Source: Poriferisodalis sp965208925 (GTDB taxonomy: Bacteria > Actinomycetota > Acidimicrobiia > Acidimicrobiales > Poriferisodalaceae). From it: a DNA stretch of 64,000 nt. How positions within the stretch are numbered: position 1 is the stretch's first letter; each line of letters opens with the position of its first letter. Position numbers and translations under genes: made by a program. Where the stretch lies: assembly GCF_965208925.1 (NCBI RefSeq), contig NZ_OZ242364.1, positions 2,790,001-2,854,000 of the forward strand, written 5' to 3'. Under the pieces are notes generated by a model. It was given only the letters and a program-made list of their open reading frames with translations. It was not told where the DNA came from and made no database searches. Shown here one piece after another: positions 36,542 through 45,838 of this stretch.

Positions 36542-36578
36542 CCACCACTGGGGCTCGTGGCCAGTGCTGTGGTGGTTT
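36542..36578 (+). terminator. Candidate terminator after parE
   Basis: A perfect 7-bp stem CCACCAC (36542-36548) with GTGGTGG (36569-36575), a 20-base loop, and a short TTT immediately after. It lies just past the parE stop and just before the dif-like site. The T-run is short, so efficiency is uncertain. Confidence 0.45.
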
Positions 36579-36581
36579 CGA

Positions 36582-36609
36582 AACGCCGATAATAGACATT
36601 ATGTCAAGT
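36582..36609 (+). other. dif chromosome-dimer resolution site (candidate)
   Basis: A 28-bp AT-rich island in a GC-rich genome. It reads as a left arm CGCCGATAATA, a short centre, and a right arm ending ACATTATGTCAAGT. As I recall the published actinobacterial dif consensus (28 bp, containing CCGATAAT then ACATTATGTCAAGT), it matches at 26 of 28 positions, failing only at the first two. XerC and XerD would bind the two arms and recombine chromosome dimers under FtsK control. It lies in a non-coding gap beside the parC/parE-like genes, as expected for a terminus. Confidence 0.85.
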
Positions 36610-36687
36610 TAGTAGTTTCCTGGGCTGACTCGGTCGTGTACCGAATCGGGCGGCTCGGCTCCGACCCCGTTGCCCGGATGTCGGCTG

Positions 36688-37542
36688 CTACCCCGTCTTC
36701 TGCGTCGGACTCGGCGATTTGGCGGCGGCTTCGCAGGCCGGCGTGGCCCGGATCCTGTCGTTGAAACACCAGGGCTGCCATCCCCGGATGAGCCACATGT
36801 CGTGTGCCACCTGGAGATTGGTCTCTGATGTCAGCCACGCATCACATGGCGACGGTGGTCGATGACCCGTATGGCGGCCTTGTTCTTTGGCGATGAAACA
36901 CCACTGGGCGGCCGGCGTGGCGGTCGTGGCGCCGTCGCAACGCAGTTCCGGTGCTGTGACACCGTCGGGCAGCCGCGTGACGTTGGGCAGCCGGTCGATC
37001 CCCTTTCCTGCCCAGCAGGTTGCGTTGAGTTGGAGCAGTCCCCAGTCATTGGTCACGGATACCAGGTGTTCAGTGCAGCGCGACTCTCGCCACATCAGCG
37101 CGAGGACGACGTCGGGGTCCCAGTCCCCCACGTCCTGTACTTGGGATCGGTAGCGGTCGCAGGCCAATGACACTCCTGGAGCCACCGTGCGACGGAACTG
37201 TTGGCTCGGTTCGACGAGCTGGTATGCGCTCGCAATGGGCGAGGCGGGCAGATTCGGATGCTCGGCAACAGTATTGGCCTCCACTCCCTCCCTCCGCGGC
37301 GACGCCGTCGGGAAACCGGCTTCGATGATGACCGGCGGCGCTGTCACCGGGCTGCGCAGAGCCCCCGAGGCTGCATGTGCTGATTTCAGCGGGCTGCGCT
37401 GCTCGGACGGCCTCATCGGCAACGTCGAGGGGCCTGCCTCCGGCGGACTGGCAGCAGCCAAGATCAAGGCACCGGTGGCTACTGCCGACACACAGACCAT
37501 GGCCGCGGCAATGTGCTTGAGATGCTGTGAGAGAAAGAACAT
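36688..37542 (-). CDS. Secreted lysozyme-like/lytic transglycosylase-fold protein
   Basis: A 284-residue exported protein. The N-terminal hydrophobic segment (HIAAAMVCVSAVATGALILAAA) is a signal peptide or anchor, followed by a Pro/Ser/Ala-rich linker to about residue 130. The C-terminal domain has a lysozyme-like core: DPDVVLALMWRESRC (candidate catalytic Glu), then VTNDWGLLQLNATCW. Several Cys residues could form disulphides. Start: ATG (MFFLSQHLKH); a TTG seven codons upstream is possible. Probably acts on peptidoglycan; the enzyme class is inferred. Confidence 0.65.
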   Translation of the reverse strand: MFFLSQHLKHIAAAMVCVSAVATGALILAAASPPEAGPSTLPMRPSEQRSPLKSAHAASGALRSPVTAPPVIIEAGFPTASPRREGVEANTVAEHPNLPASPIASAYQLVEPSQQFRRTVAPGVSLACDRYRSQVQDVGDWDPDVVLALMWRESRCTEHLVSVTNDWGLLQLNATCWAGKGIDRLPNVTRLPDGVTAPELRCDGATTATPAAQWCFIAKEQGRHTGHRPPSPCDAWLTSETNLQVAHDMWLIRGWQPWCFNDRIRATPACEAAAKSPSPTQKTG

Positions 37543-37719
37543 TGCCTCAGGGAGGGTCGGCAAACGAGGCGGGAGCCTATGATTCGACGTCCACAGAGAG
37601 GTGGCAGCGTCCCGGCAGGGCCGCAGCAGGACAGGTAGCGTGAGAAGACGGTTGCATGGGCACCTGGCCCGACTGCAACCGTCGCGATCAGATCACGCCG
37701 AGCAGCACGGGGGCATGCC

Positions 37720-39456
37720 ATGAACGCTGAGTTCGACATCCACATCAAGGGCGGGACGGTCGTCGACGGCACTCGTGTGCCTCGCTACAAGGGCGATGTC
37801 TGGATCCGTGACGGCAAGGTGGCGCAGCTCGGCGGCCGCCCGCAGGGCACAGCCGAACGGGAGATCGACGCCACCGGCAAGATCGTGGCACCCGGCTTTG
37901 TCGACCTGCACACCCACTACGACGCCCAGATTCGCTGGGATCCGTGGTGCACCATCTCGGGCTACCACGGCGTGACCTCGGTGGTGCTCGGGAATTGTGG
38001 CTTCGGCTTCGCGCCGGTCAAGCCCGAGTTTCGCGACCGCTCCATGCTCACCATGACTCGTACCGAGGCGATCCCCTACGAGTCGATGAGACTGGGCATG
38101 GAATGGGACTGGGAGACCATCCCCGAGTACCTGGACTCGCTGGACCGTGCCCCCAAGGGGGTCAATGTCATCCAGTACATGCCCACGGCATCGCTGATGA
38201 CGTACGTCATGGGCCTCGACAAGGCCAAGGCCGGCGAGCCGGCATCCGAAGCCGAGCGCAAGGAGATGGCCCGCCTCCTGCACGAGGGCATGGACGCCGG
38301 GCTCTGCGGCTTCTCCATCCAGCGCCTTGGCCCCGACAGCGTGCAGGCCGACTATGACGGCTCCCCCATGGTCACCGACATCATGTGCGACGAGGACATC
38401 CTGAACTTGGCGCGCGTGCTGGCGGAACGTGACGAGGGCTTCATTCAGATCACACAAGGCACCGGCGACATCCGCGCCGACATCAAGTTCCTCGAGGTGC
38501 TCGCGGCCGCAGCGCGGCGGCCGATCCTGCACAACGTGGTCGCACCTGCCCGCAAGGATCCCGAGGTGCATCGACGCCCGTTGCGCTGGATCGACAAGTG
38601 CTGGAACCAGGAGCTGCCGATCTATGCGCAATGCGGGACCGGGCGCGCCGGATTCGCCTTCACTCTCGAGCACTGGAACCTCTACGACGCCTCCCCCGCC
38701 TGGCGTGCCGTCACCACGGGCACTAAGGAGGAGAAGATCGAAAAGATGTCCGATCCCGAGCTGCGCAAGGCACTCGTGGACGAGGCCGAGGAGGCCGATC
38801 GTCGGCTGCAGGTCATTCAGGCAGGCGTGGGCGGCAATCCCAAGGGCCTGATCGTCCAGGGCGTCAACCGCCAGGCCGACATGCAGCAGTACGTCGGACG
38901 TTCGGTCGGCGATCTCGCCGAGGAACACGGCAAGCACCCCATCGAGGTCATGCTGGATCTGTCCCTGCAAGGCGACCTCAATGTGGAGTTCCTGGGTCCC
39001 GACAAGGGCTCGAACGCCGAGTTCATGGGCGAGATGATGCAGTCGCCGTACGCCATTCCCGGAGTCTCCGACGGCGGCGCGCACACCAAGTTCTTCAGCG
39101 GCGGCTCCTATACCACCGACTTCCTGACCTGGCTGGTGCGCGACGAGGGCACGGTGACGCTGGAGGAAGCGCATTACCGGCTCTCGGCATTGGCCGCCCA
39201 CGCTGCCGGCTTCAAGGACCGAGGCACGCTGCGCGAGGGGGCCGCTGCCGACGTGGTGGTCTATGACATGGAAGAGCTCGAGATCGACCCGCCGTGGATC
39301 GGCAACGTCGAGCACGACCTGCCAGGCGGCGAATGGCGCCGGGTCCAGCGTGCCAAGGGCTACGACCAGATCATCGTCAACGGCGAGATCACCTTCGAGT
39401 CCGGCGAATGCACCGGCGCAACCCCGGGCCGCCTGCTGCGCCACGGCCGCGGCTGA
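37720..39456 (+). CDS. Amidohydrolase family 3 protein (N-acyl-D-amino-acid deacylase-like)
   Basis: Metal-dependent amidohydrolase of 578 residues. N-terminal strands IHIKGGTVVDGTRVPRYKGDVWIRDGKV; metal-binding GFVDLHTHYDAQIRWDP (HxH); GVTSVVLGNCGFGFAPV; and the late SDGGAHTKFFSG (Asp-Gly-Gly-x-His) typical of the D-aminoacylase branch. Closes with the composite beta-barrel strand GTLREGAAADVVVYDM. ATG supported by homology at the first strand. First of three tightly spaced genes with the DsbA-like protein and the monooxygenase. Substrate unknown. Confidence 0.85.
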   Translation: MNAEFDIHIKGGTVVDGTRVPRYKGDVWIRDGKVAQLGGRPQGTAEREIDATGKIVAPGFVDLHTHYDAQIRWDPWCTISGYHGVTSVVLGNCGFGFAPVKPEFRDRSMLTMTRTEAIPYESMRLGMEWDWETIPEYLDSLDRAPKGVNVIQYMPTASLMTYVMGLDKAKAGEPASEAERKEMARLLHEGMDAGLCGFSIQRLGPDSVQADYDGSPMVTDIMCDEDILNLARVLAERDEGFIQITQGTGDIRADIKFLEVLAAAARRPILHNVVAPARKDPEVHRRPLRWIDKCWNQELPIYAQCGTGRAGFAFTLEHWNLYDASPAWRAVTTGTKEEKIEKMSDPELRKALVDEAEEADRRLQVIQAGVGGNPKGLIVQGVNRQADMQQYVGRSVGDLAEEHGKHPIEVMLDLSLQGDLNVEFLGPDKGSNAEFMGEMMQSPYAIPGVSDGGAHTKFFSGGSYTTDFLTWLVRDEGTVTLEEAHYRLSALAAHAAGFKDRGTLREGAAADVVVYDMEELEIDPPWIGNVEHDLPGGEWRRVQRAKGYDQIIVNGEITFESGECTGATPGRLLRHGRG

Positions 39457-39467
39457 GCGGGGATCTC

Positions 39468-40181
39468 ATGACCATCACTCCTGAGACCTACGACGGCCCC
39501 ACCGAGGTCGACTTCCACTTCGACGTGATGTGCCCGTGGGCATACCAGACCTCGCTGTGGATGCGCGATGTGCGCGACCAATTGGGGTTGACCGTGAACT
39601 GGAAGTTCTTCAGCCTCGAAGAGGTGAACTTGCGAGAAGGCAAGAAACATCCCTGGGAGCGCGACTGGAGCTACGGCTGGTCGATGATGCGCATCGGGGC
39701 GATCCTGCGGCGCGAGTCGATGGATCTGCTCGACAGGTGGTACGCGGCGTCGGGCGAGGCTCTTCATGTCGACGGCAACCGTCCCCACAATCCCGACGTG
39801 GCGCGGCACCTGCTCCAACAGATCGGCGCCGATCCCGGCATCGTCGAGATCTCCATCGACGACCAGAGCACCCACGACGAGATCAAAGCCGAGCACCAGC
39901 GGGTCATCGATTCGGGCGGATTCGGCGTGCCAACGCTGTACTTCGGCGACACGGCGATCTTCGGACCGGTGCTGCTCGACCCGCCCACCGGCGAAGCAGC
40001 GCTGCGCATGTGGGAACTCGTCATCGGCTGGCTGGAATTCCCGCACTTGTACGAGATCCAGCACATGCCGCGCAACGAGAAGAAAATCTTCGACACCTTC
40101 AGGCCGTACCTCGAAGCACGCGACTGGGTGAGCATCAACCGCGGCAAGGAAGTCGGCTTCGAGCCCGCGGCAGCGGACTGA
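39468..40181 (+). CDS. DsbA-family (thioredoxin-fold) protein with single-Cys CPWA motif
   Basis: A 237-residue thioredoxin-fold protein of the DsbA/GST-kappa/nitroreductase-like group. The active-site motif is FDVMCPWAYQTSLWM: the first Cys is present but the second position of CPWC is Ala. The cis-Pro loop is GFGVPTLYF. The single Cys points to a GST-kappa or isomerase-like or mycothiol-dependent role rather than a disulphide oxidoreductase. No signal peptide. It follows the amidohydrolase by 11 bases and precedes the monooxygenase by 3, so all three are one operon. Confidence 0.75.
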   Translation: MTITPETYDGPTEVDFHFDVMCPWAYQTSLWMRDVRDQLGLTVNWKFFSLEEVNLREGKKHPWERDWSYGWSMMRIGAILRRESMDLLDRWYAASGEALHVDGNRPHNPDVARHLLQQIGADPGIVEISIDDQSTHDEIKAEHQRVIDSGGFGVPTLYFGDTAIFGPVLLDPPTGEAALRMWELVIGWLEFPHLYEIQHMPRNEKKIFDTFRPYLEARDWVSINRGKEVGFEPAAAD

Positions 40182-40184
40182 CCA

Positions 40185-41798
40185 ATGACACCTGCACGGC
40201 ACAGCGATGTCGTGGTGCTGGGCGCCGGGGTGTCCGGCATCTACCAGATCAAGCGGCTGGTCGATCTTGGCATCGATGCTGTCGTCCTCGAAGGCGAAGA
40301 TGATCTCGGCGGGACGTGGTATCGCAATCGCTACCCGGGGTGCCGGTTCGACTCGGAGAGCTACACGTACGGGTACTCCTTCTCGAAGGAGGTGCTCGAT
40401 GAGTGGCACTGGCAGGAGCGCTTCTCGTCTCAGCCGGAGAATCTTCGCTACCTGAATTTTGTGGTCGACAAGTTCGACCTCCGTCGCCATATGCGATTCG
40501 GCTCCCGGGTCGAGCGGATGGCGTGGGACGACAGTGCACGGCACTGGCACCTAGAGCTCAGCGACGGCAGTTCGCATACGGCGCGCTTCGTCATCACGAG
40601 CCTCGGTCCTCTGTCGGCACCGACGCTGCCGAGCTACGAAGGCATGGACGCCTTCGAAGGCGAGGCATTCCACACCTTCTTCTGGCCCGCTGAACCGGTT
40701 GCGCTGGCGGGGCGGCGGGTCGGCGTCATCGGCACCGGGGCGACAGGCATCCAGGTGATCGCCGAGATTGCTGACAAAGTTGCTGAGCTCAAGGTGTTCC
40801 AGCGCCGGCCCAACTGGAGCACCCCGCTCAACAACTCGGCCATCAGCGACGACGAGATGGACGAGATCCGGGGACGCTACGACGAGATCTTCGCCAACTG
40901 CGCAGCCTCGCCCGGAGGCTTCGAGCACGTGCCGCGGTGGGGGTTCTGGGAGATGACGGCCGACGAGCGTCGTGCACTCTGGGATGAGCTCTACTCGCAG
41001 TCCGGCTTCGCCATTCTGGCCGCGAACTTCGCAGAGATCTTCTTCGATGAGACTGCCAACCGGGAATTGTCCGACTACATCGCGGATCGCATTCGCGGCC
41101 GGGTCGACGATCCTGCCGTGGCGGAGAAGCTGATCCCGTCTGACCATGGCTTCGGGCTCCAGCGTCTGCCGCTCGAGACCCACTACTTCGAGGCCTACAA
41201 CCTTCCCAATGTGGAGTTGGTCGATCTGCGAGAAACGCCGATCGAGCACTTCACCTCGACCGGCATTCAGACCAGCGGCGCCCACTACGACCCCGATCTC
41301 ATCGTCTATGCCACCGGGTTCGACGCCATCACCGGCGCGTATGACCGCGTGGAGATTCTCGGAGTCGGCGGCACCTCGCTGGCCGAGCGCTGGCGGGACG
41401 GTCCGAGCACGTACGTCGGCGTGCTGTCGCACGGGTTTCCCAACCTGTTCATGGTGGCCGGGCCTCAGAGCGTGTCGGGATCGACGAACTTCCCCCGGGC
41501 CATCGAGACCGGAGTGGATTGGGTCACCGACTTGGTCACGCATGCGCTCGAGAACGGCTGCAGCAGGGTCGAAGCCGAGTTCGAGGCCGAGCAGGAGTGG
41601 GTGAACGAGGTGATCCGTGCCCATGAGCGGATGCTGTTCCGTCGCAGCAAGGGCTGGTTCACCGGCTACAACTCCAACGTTGCCGGCCATGAGGAGGGCA
41701 GCGTCCGCTACCAGGCCTATTTCGGCGGGGCGCCCCGCTATCGGGCCAAGGTCGACGCGATCGCCGCTGAGGGCTACCAGGGCATCCAATTCGCGTGA
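40185..41798 (+). CDS. Baeyer-Villiger-type flavin monooxygenase
   Basis: FAD- and NADPH-dependent monooxygenase of 537 residues. FAD Rossmann motif VVVLGAGVSGIYQIK; GGTWYRNRYPGCRFDSES; the Baeyer-Villiger fingerprint FEGEAFHTFFWP (FxGxxxHxxxWP); NADPH Rossmann motif VGVIGTGATGIQV; and VYATGFDAITG near the C-terminus. It would insert oxygen next to a carbonyl to give an ester or lactone. Last gene of the three-gene operon; an amide hydrolase and a thioredoxin-fold protein beside it suggest catabolism of a modified ketone, amide or similar compound. Confidence 0.88.
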   Translation: MTPARHSDVVVLGAGVSGIYQIKRLVDLGIDAVVLEGEDDLGGTWYRNRYPGCRFDSESYTYGYSFSKEVLDEWHWQERFSSQPENLRYLNFVVDKFDLRRHMRFGSRVERMAWDDSARHWHLELSDGSSHTARFVITSLGPLSAPTLPSYEGMDAFEGEAFHTFFWPAEPVALAGRRVGVIGTGATGIQVIAEIADKVAELKVFQRRPNWSTPLNNSAISDDEMDEIRGRYDEIFANCAASPGGFEHVPRWGFWEMTADERRALWDELYSQSGFAILAANFAEIFFDETANRELSDYIADRIRGRVDDPAVAEKLIPSDHGFGLQRLPLETHYFEAYNLPNVELVDLRETPIEHFTSTGIQTSGAHYDPDLIVYATGFDAITGAYDRVEILGVGGTSLAERWRDGPSTYVGVLSHGFPNLFMVAGPQSVSGSTNFPRAIETGVDWVTDLVTHALENGCSRVEAEFEAEQEWVNEVIRAHERMLFRRSKGWFTGYNSNVAGHEEGSVRYQAYFGGAPRYRAKVDAIAAEGYQGIQFA

Positions 41799-41852
41799 CG
41801 CGACCGCGTCCGTGCACATCGAGGTGCAGTGGACATGCGGTGTGGACAGCGC

Positions 41853-42263
41853 TCAGGACGCCGTGATCTCCTCGTCGTCTGAAGCGAGCAGATCGCCCGC
41901 TGCCGCGAGGGCCCCGGCCATCGCGACGGCACGCTGGTAAACGGCTTCGAAGTAGTGCTCCGCCGCTGCCTCGCGTCCTGCCAGTGGCGGTTTTCCTAGC
42001 GAGCGCACTGTCGACGTCGGATCCGTCGTGACCGAGATGCGGCGTGTTTCAGTGAGGATGTCGAATGATTGCACCAGTCCAGCCTCGGCGTCGGACGACG
42101 CGTCCGCTGTTCCATTGGCGGCGGCATCAGGTTGGTCTGGCGGCTGCGCCGCCGCAGCTCCATGCCAGAACGCTGCGCTCGCCTCAGCGGCCTGCCGTTG
42201 CTGGACCTCAGCGCCGTCGATGCGGCGGGTACGCGACGTCTTGCGGCGACGGCGATTGCTCAT
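41853..42263 (-). CDS. Hypothetical protein downstream of SNF2 helicase
   Basis: A 136-residue protein of unknown function. It has a very basic N-terminus (MSNRRRRKTSRTRR), an Ala-rich middle and an acidic C-terminus (SDDEEITAS). No recognised domain; a helical segment EAAAEHYFEAVYQRAVAMAGAL is the best-ordered part. Its ATG overlaps the stop of the SNF2 helicase gene, so it is translationally coupled to it and may be its partner. Confidence 0.6.
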   Translation of the reverse strand: MSNRRRRKTSRTRRIDGAEVQQRQAAEASAAFWHGAAAAQPPDQPDAAANGTADASSDAEAGLVQSFDILTETRRISVTTDPTSTVRSLGKPPLAGREAAAEHYFEAVYQRAVAMAGALAAAGDLLASDDEEITAS

Positions 42264-45200
42264 GACCCACCTGCGCTTGCCTGCACCAGGTCTGGTGTCT
42301 GCGGCGCGACAGTGGCGATCCCGTTGGAATCGTCGGCGAGGAGGGCATCAGGATCGATGCCCAGGGCGTGCCGGAGTTGTTCGGCGTCGAGATCGCCGAT
42401 GGAGCTCGACTTCGGCAGCACCATGTCGGCGATGCGCCGTTTGCCGGCCACGACCTCCTCCACCCGTTCATCAACTGTGCCCGGACAGACCAGGCGGTGG
42501 CAGATGACCGTGCGCGTCTGGCCGATGCGCCACGCCCGGTCGCGAGCCTGGTCCTCGACTGCGGGGTTCCACCAACGGTCGTAGAGCACCACATGGCTCG
42601 CGGCGGTCAGGTTCAAGCCCGTGCCGCCTGCCTTGAGCGACAGCACCATCGCCCCGGGCCCCTCTTCGGACTGGAAGCGCCGCACCATGCGATCGCGGGC
42701 AGAGCGACCCAGCCCGCCGTGGTAGCAGTCGATCTGCAAACCGGTCCGCCGCGTCAGATGTGTGGCCAGCCGCTCGCCCCAAGTGGCGAAGTGCGTGAAC
42801 ACCAGCGCCCGCTCCCCCGCTGCGAAGACCGCCTCGAGGATCTCATGCAGCCGGTCGAGCTTGCCGCTGCGTCCCTCGATCTGTAAGTCGATGTCGTCAG
42901 GGCGGTAGTTGAGCGGGTGATTGCAGATCTGCTTGAGGGCGGTGATGGCCGCGAGGACGGCTCCCTTGCGCTTCTCGCCCGCTTGCTCGCTCTCGGCCGT
43001 GTCGACGATCAGCTGGTCGAGCACTGCCTGGTACAGGCCGATCTGCTCCGGCGTCATGGCGCAATGCGCTAGCTCGTCGATGCGGTCGGGAAGCTCGGCC
43101 GCGATCTGCGGCTCTGCCTTGGTGCGACGGAACACCAGCACTCCATTGAGCGCATGCAGGGCCGACTCGGCGGCGCCGCGTGCATCACCGGGACGCTGCA
43201 GCTGTGCGATGAACGGCGTCCTGGAGCCGACCAGGTCTGGATTGCAGAAATCCATGATCGCCCAGAGGTCGCCGAGGCCATTCTCGATCGGGGTACCGGT
43301 CAATGCGAGGCGGATCCGGGCCGACAGTCGGCGCAGTTGCTTGGCGGTCTCGCTGGTGTGGTTCTTGATGACTTGCGCCTCATCAACCACGATCCGGTCC
43401 CAGGCCACCTCTTCGAGGGCGTCGATGTCGCGCACGGCAGTGCCGTAGGTCGTGATCACCACATCGATCTGCCCGTTCCCGGCCGCATCAAGATCATCAG
43501 TGGCGACGCCGTCACGCAGGGCCGTGACCAGTTCTGCGGGCTCACGTCGAGCAGGGCCGTGATGAATGATCGTCGACAGTCCCGGCGTGAAGCGCGCTGC
43601 CTCGGCTGCCCAGTTGCTGACCACGGCTGGCGGTGCGATGACCAAGGCGGGGCCTTGGCGCTGGTCCGCAGCGATACGGGCAAGCACGGTGGGGGTTTTG
43701 CCCAAACCCATGTCCAGGGCGAGGCAGCCGCCGAGGCCCGCCCCGTCGAGGAATTCCAGCCAGGCCACGGCTTCAGCCTGGTAGTTGCGCAGCTCGCCCA
43801 CGAAACCCTCAGGTCTGGGCCGTGGCGCGGATGAGATCTCCGACGCAGAGCGCAGCAGGTCGGCCGCCCAGCCGCTGCCCGAGATGGTGATGCCGCCGCG
43901 TACCGACGGGCCTTCGAGGCCCAGTACCTGGCGCAGCATCTGCGAACCGGTGAGCGCTGTGACATCTGCACGCTCGGCAAGCGCAGCAGCCGCCTCGGCA
44001 AGATCGGCGTGATCGAGCGCAATCCACTGGCCCCGGTCGCGTACCAGTGGCCGTGCTTGGGAGGCCAACTCGTGAATCTGATCTGCTGTCAGCTCCACGT
44101 CTCCGAAGACCGCTGTCCAGCTCACTGCGGTGAGCTGTTGCGCTCCCAGGGCGCTGTCGGCATCGGTAGCAGCGGTGAGCCGAAGCGAGGGCGCCGGGCG
44201 CTCCCGGGAGAGGTTCGGGACCTCGACCTTGAAGCCAGCGGACTGCAGTGCTGGCCCTGTTACCGACATGAGTTCCCATGCCTCGTCCTGGCTGAGGATC
44301 ACCTCGCCACGCCGTTTGCCCCCGGGTCGCATGAGCACCGGCAGCAGCCGTTCGAGGCGGGTGAGCTGATCGCGCACTTCGGTGCGATGCGAGCTGACGC
44401 CACTCACCATCGCGACCTCGACGGGCTCGGTCGCTCCCTCGGGGCTGGTGGCGAGCACCTCCATGTGCCAGGCACCGGCGTCGTCGGGCTCGTCCAGCCG
44501 AACGACCAACGACTGCCGAGCGGCGGCAGTCACTGGCCTGGCCCACAGCTCGATGCGCCGGGCCAGATCCGAGCCCTGAGTTGCCGAGCCGACAAAGCGG
44601 GTGCCGTCGAGGTACGCCAGGAAGGCCTCGGCCATTTCCGCTCGGCTCCGTGGCTCGGGCGATGCGGCTGGGACATCGAGCCGCTTTGCGGCACTCGTCA
44701 CGATGGCATCGACCATGCCGGACAGAGCCGAGTGCACCGTGGTTCGCGCCTCTGCCTTGGGCTCAGGCGCAGCCACAGCGCCTGGCAGGCAGTCGATGAG
44801 CGCCGCCAGTCGATCCGCAAGCGGCGAGGCCGGCTGCCACTGCACCGAGAACTCCGCCGTGTCGGGCCGTTTGCGGTTACGGCGCTTGCGGACACGGTGA
44901 AGCCGCGGCACCGTTCGGCCTCCTGCCACCAGTTCCACGGCCGTTCTGGCTGCGGTTCGCAGCCACAGGGCGCTGGCACCGAGCAGGAGGTCGTCGTTCG
45001 TGCCTCTCTCGGCAGTGTCGAGCTGCTCGTTGCCGTGCAGCGACTCGTCATCGTTAGGTGGGTCACCATCAGCCACGACACCGGGAGAGGTCAGGGCCAC
45101 CGACGATGAGCCGGACGGGCTGCCGGCGGCCGGACCGTCGAGACCGACCAACCATCCCAGCACGTCGCCGACGTCAGCCACCAGTGCCTCGGCGCTCATG

Positions 45201-45838
45201 CCACCCGGCAGCTTGATATTCGGATGGGGACGCCAGACGCTGTCTGGAGCCCCGGTAGCCGCCAAGCGGTCCATGATCCGATCTGTGGGGTCGGGCTCGG
45301 TGCCGGCGCCTGCAGCCCAGGCAACGATCCGGCCGGGCTGCCAGGACAGCTGCAGTGCAGCCGGTTCTGGCAGCGGACCTGCCACGACATCGCCGGCGCC
45401 TGGCTCCGCTGCTGAGTCGTCGGGCGACTCGGTGGCGTCGAGGCCAGTCAGGCGCTCGTAGGCGGCGGCAAGCTCGGAGAAATCGGTCTCGAAATCTCGC
45501 ACGACCTGCCGGCGGACGGGCCGGGGCAGCCGTCGGGCCCCTGACAGCGAGGCTTCCGTCTGGTCGAGCAGGTCCAGAAGTACTCGCTCCCAGCGCAGCC
45601 GATCGGTTTCAAGCGTGGCGATGTCGTCCTTCCTGGCGGTGCCCTGCGCCTCGGCCCAGACAAGGCGTGCAATCTGCGACCAGCGCATCGCCGCGAGGGC
45701 AGAGGGCCCTGTGCCGTTGGGCCCTGTCGCGGAACCCGAGATGTCGCCGTTGCGAGCGATGCCATCGGCAGGCGCGAGCTGCTGCAGCGCCGGCGCGCCC
45801 CGGTTCGGAGTATGGGTCGGTGAGTCTTCGTCGCTCAT
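42260..45838 (-). CDS. SNF2-family DNA-dependent ATPase (RapA/HepA-like)
   Basis: A 1192-residue SNF2 ATPase. The N-terminal about 650 residues match the 'SNF2 helicase-associated' region seen in bacterial homologues. The motor follows: CLALDMGLGKTPTVLARIA (motif I), RIVVDEAQVIKN (motif II, DEAQ rather than DEAH), RLALTGTPIENGLGDLWAI (III), then the second lobe with AGGTGLNLTAASHVVLYDRWWNPAVEDQ and RAWRIGQTRTV (V/VI). It translocates on duplex DNA and may remodel nucleoprotein complexes or stalled polymerase. The ATG at MSDEDSPTH is preferred over a TTG eight codons upstream. Confidence 0.88.
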   Translation of the reverse strand: MSDEDSPTHTPNRGAPALQQLAPADGIARNGDISGSATGPNGTGPSALAAMRWSQIARLVWAEAQGTARKDDIATLETDRLRWERVLLDLLDQTEASLSGARRLPRPVRRQVVRDFETDFSELAAAYERLTGLDATESPDDSAAEPGAGDVVAGPLPEPAALQLSWQPGRIVAWAAGAGTEPDPTDRIMDRLAATGAPDSVWRPHPNIKLPGGMSAEALVADVGDVLGWLVGLDGPAAGSPSGSSSVALTSPGVVADGDPPNDDESLHGNEQLDTAERGTNDDLLLGASALWLRTAARTAVELVAGGRTVPRLHRVRKRRNRKRPDTAEFSVQWQPASPLADRLAALIDCLPGAVAAPEPKAEARTTVHSALSGMVDAIVTSAAKRLDVPAASPEPRSRAEMAEAFLAYLDGTRFVGSATQGSDLARRIELWARPVTAAARQSLVVRLDEPDDAGAWHMEVLATSPEGATEPVEVAMVSGVSSHRTEVRDQLTRLERLLPVLMRPGGKRRGEVILSQDEAWELMSVTGPALQSAGFKVEVPNLSRERPAPSLRLTAATDADSALGAQQLTAVSWTAVFGDVELTADQIHELASQARPLVRDRGQWIALDHADLAEAAAALAERADVTALTGSQMLRQVLGLEGPSVRGGITISGSGWAADLLRSASEISSAPRPRPEGFVGELRNYQAEAVAWLEFLDGAGLGGCLALDMGLGKTPTVLARIAADQRQGPALVIAPPAVVSNWAAEAARFTPGLSTIIHHGPARREPAELVTALRDGVATDDLDAAGNGQIDVVITTYGTAVRDIDALEEVAWDRIVVDEAQVIKNHTSETAKQLRRLSARIRLALTGTPIENGLGDLWAIMDFCNPDLVGSRTPFIAQLQRPGDARGAAESALHALNGVLVFRRTKAEPQIAAELPDRIDELAHCAMTPEQIGLYQAVLDQLIVDTAESEQAGEKRKGAVLAAITALKQICNHPLNYRPDDIDLQIEGRSGKLDRLHEILEAVFAAGERALVFTHFATWGERLATHLTRRTGLQIDCYHGGLGRSARDRMVRRFQSEEGPGAMVLSLKAGGTGLNLTAASHVVLYDRWWNPAVEDQARDRAWRIGQTRTVICHRLVCPGTVDERVEEVVAGKRRIADMVLPKSSSIGDLDAEQLRHALGIDPDALLADDSNGIATVAPQTPDLVQASAGGS

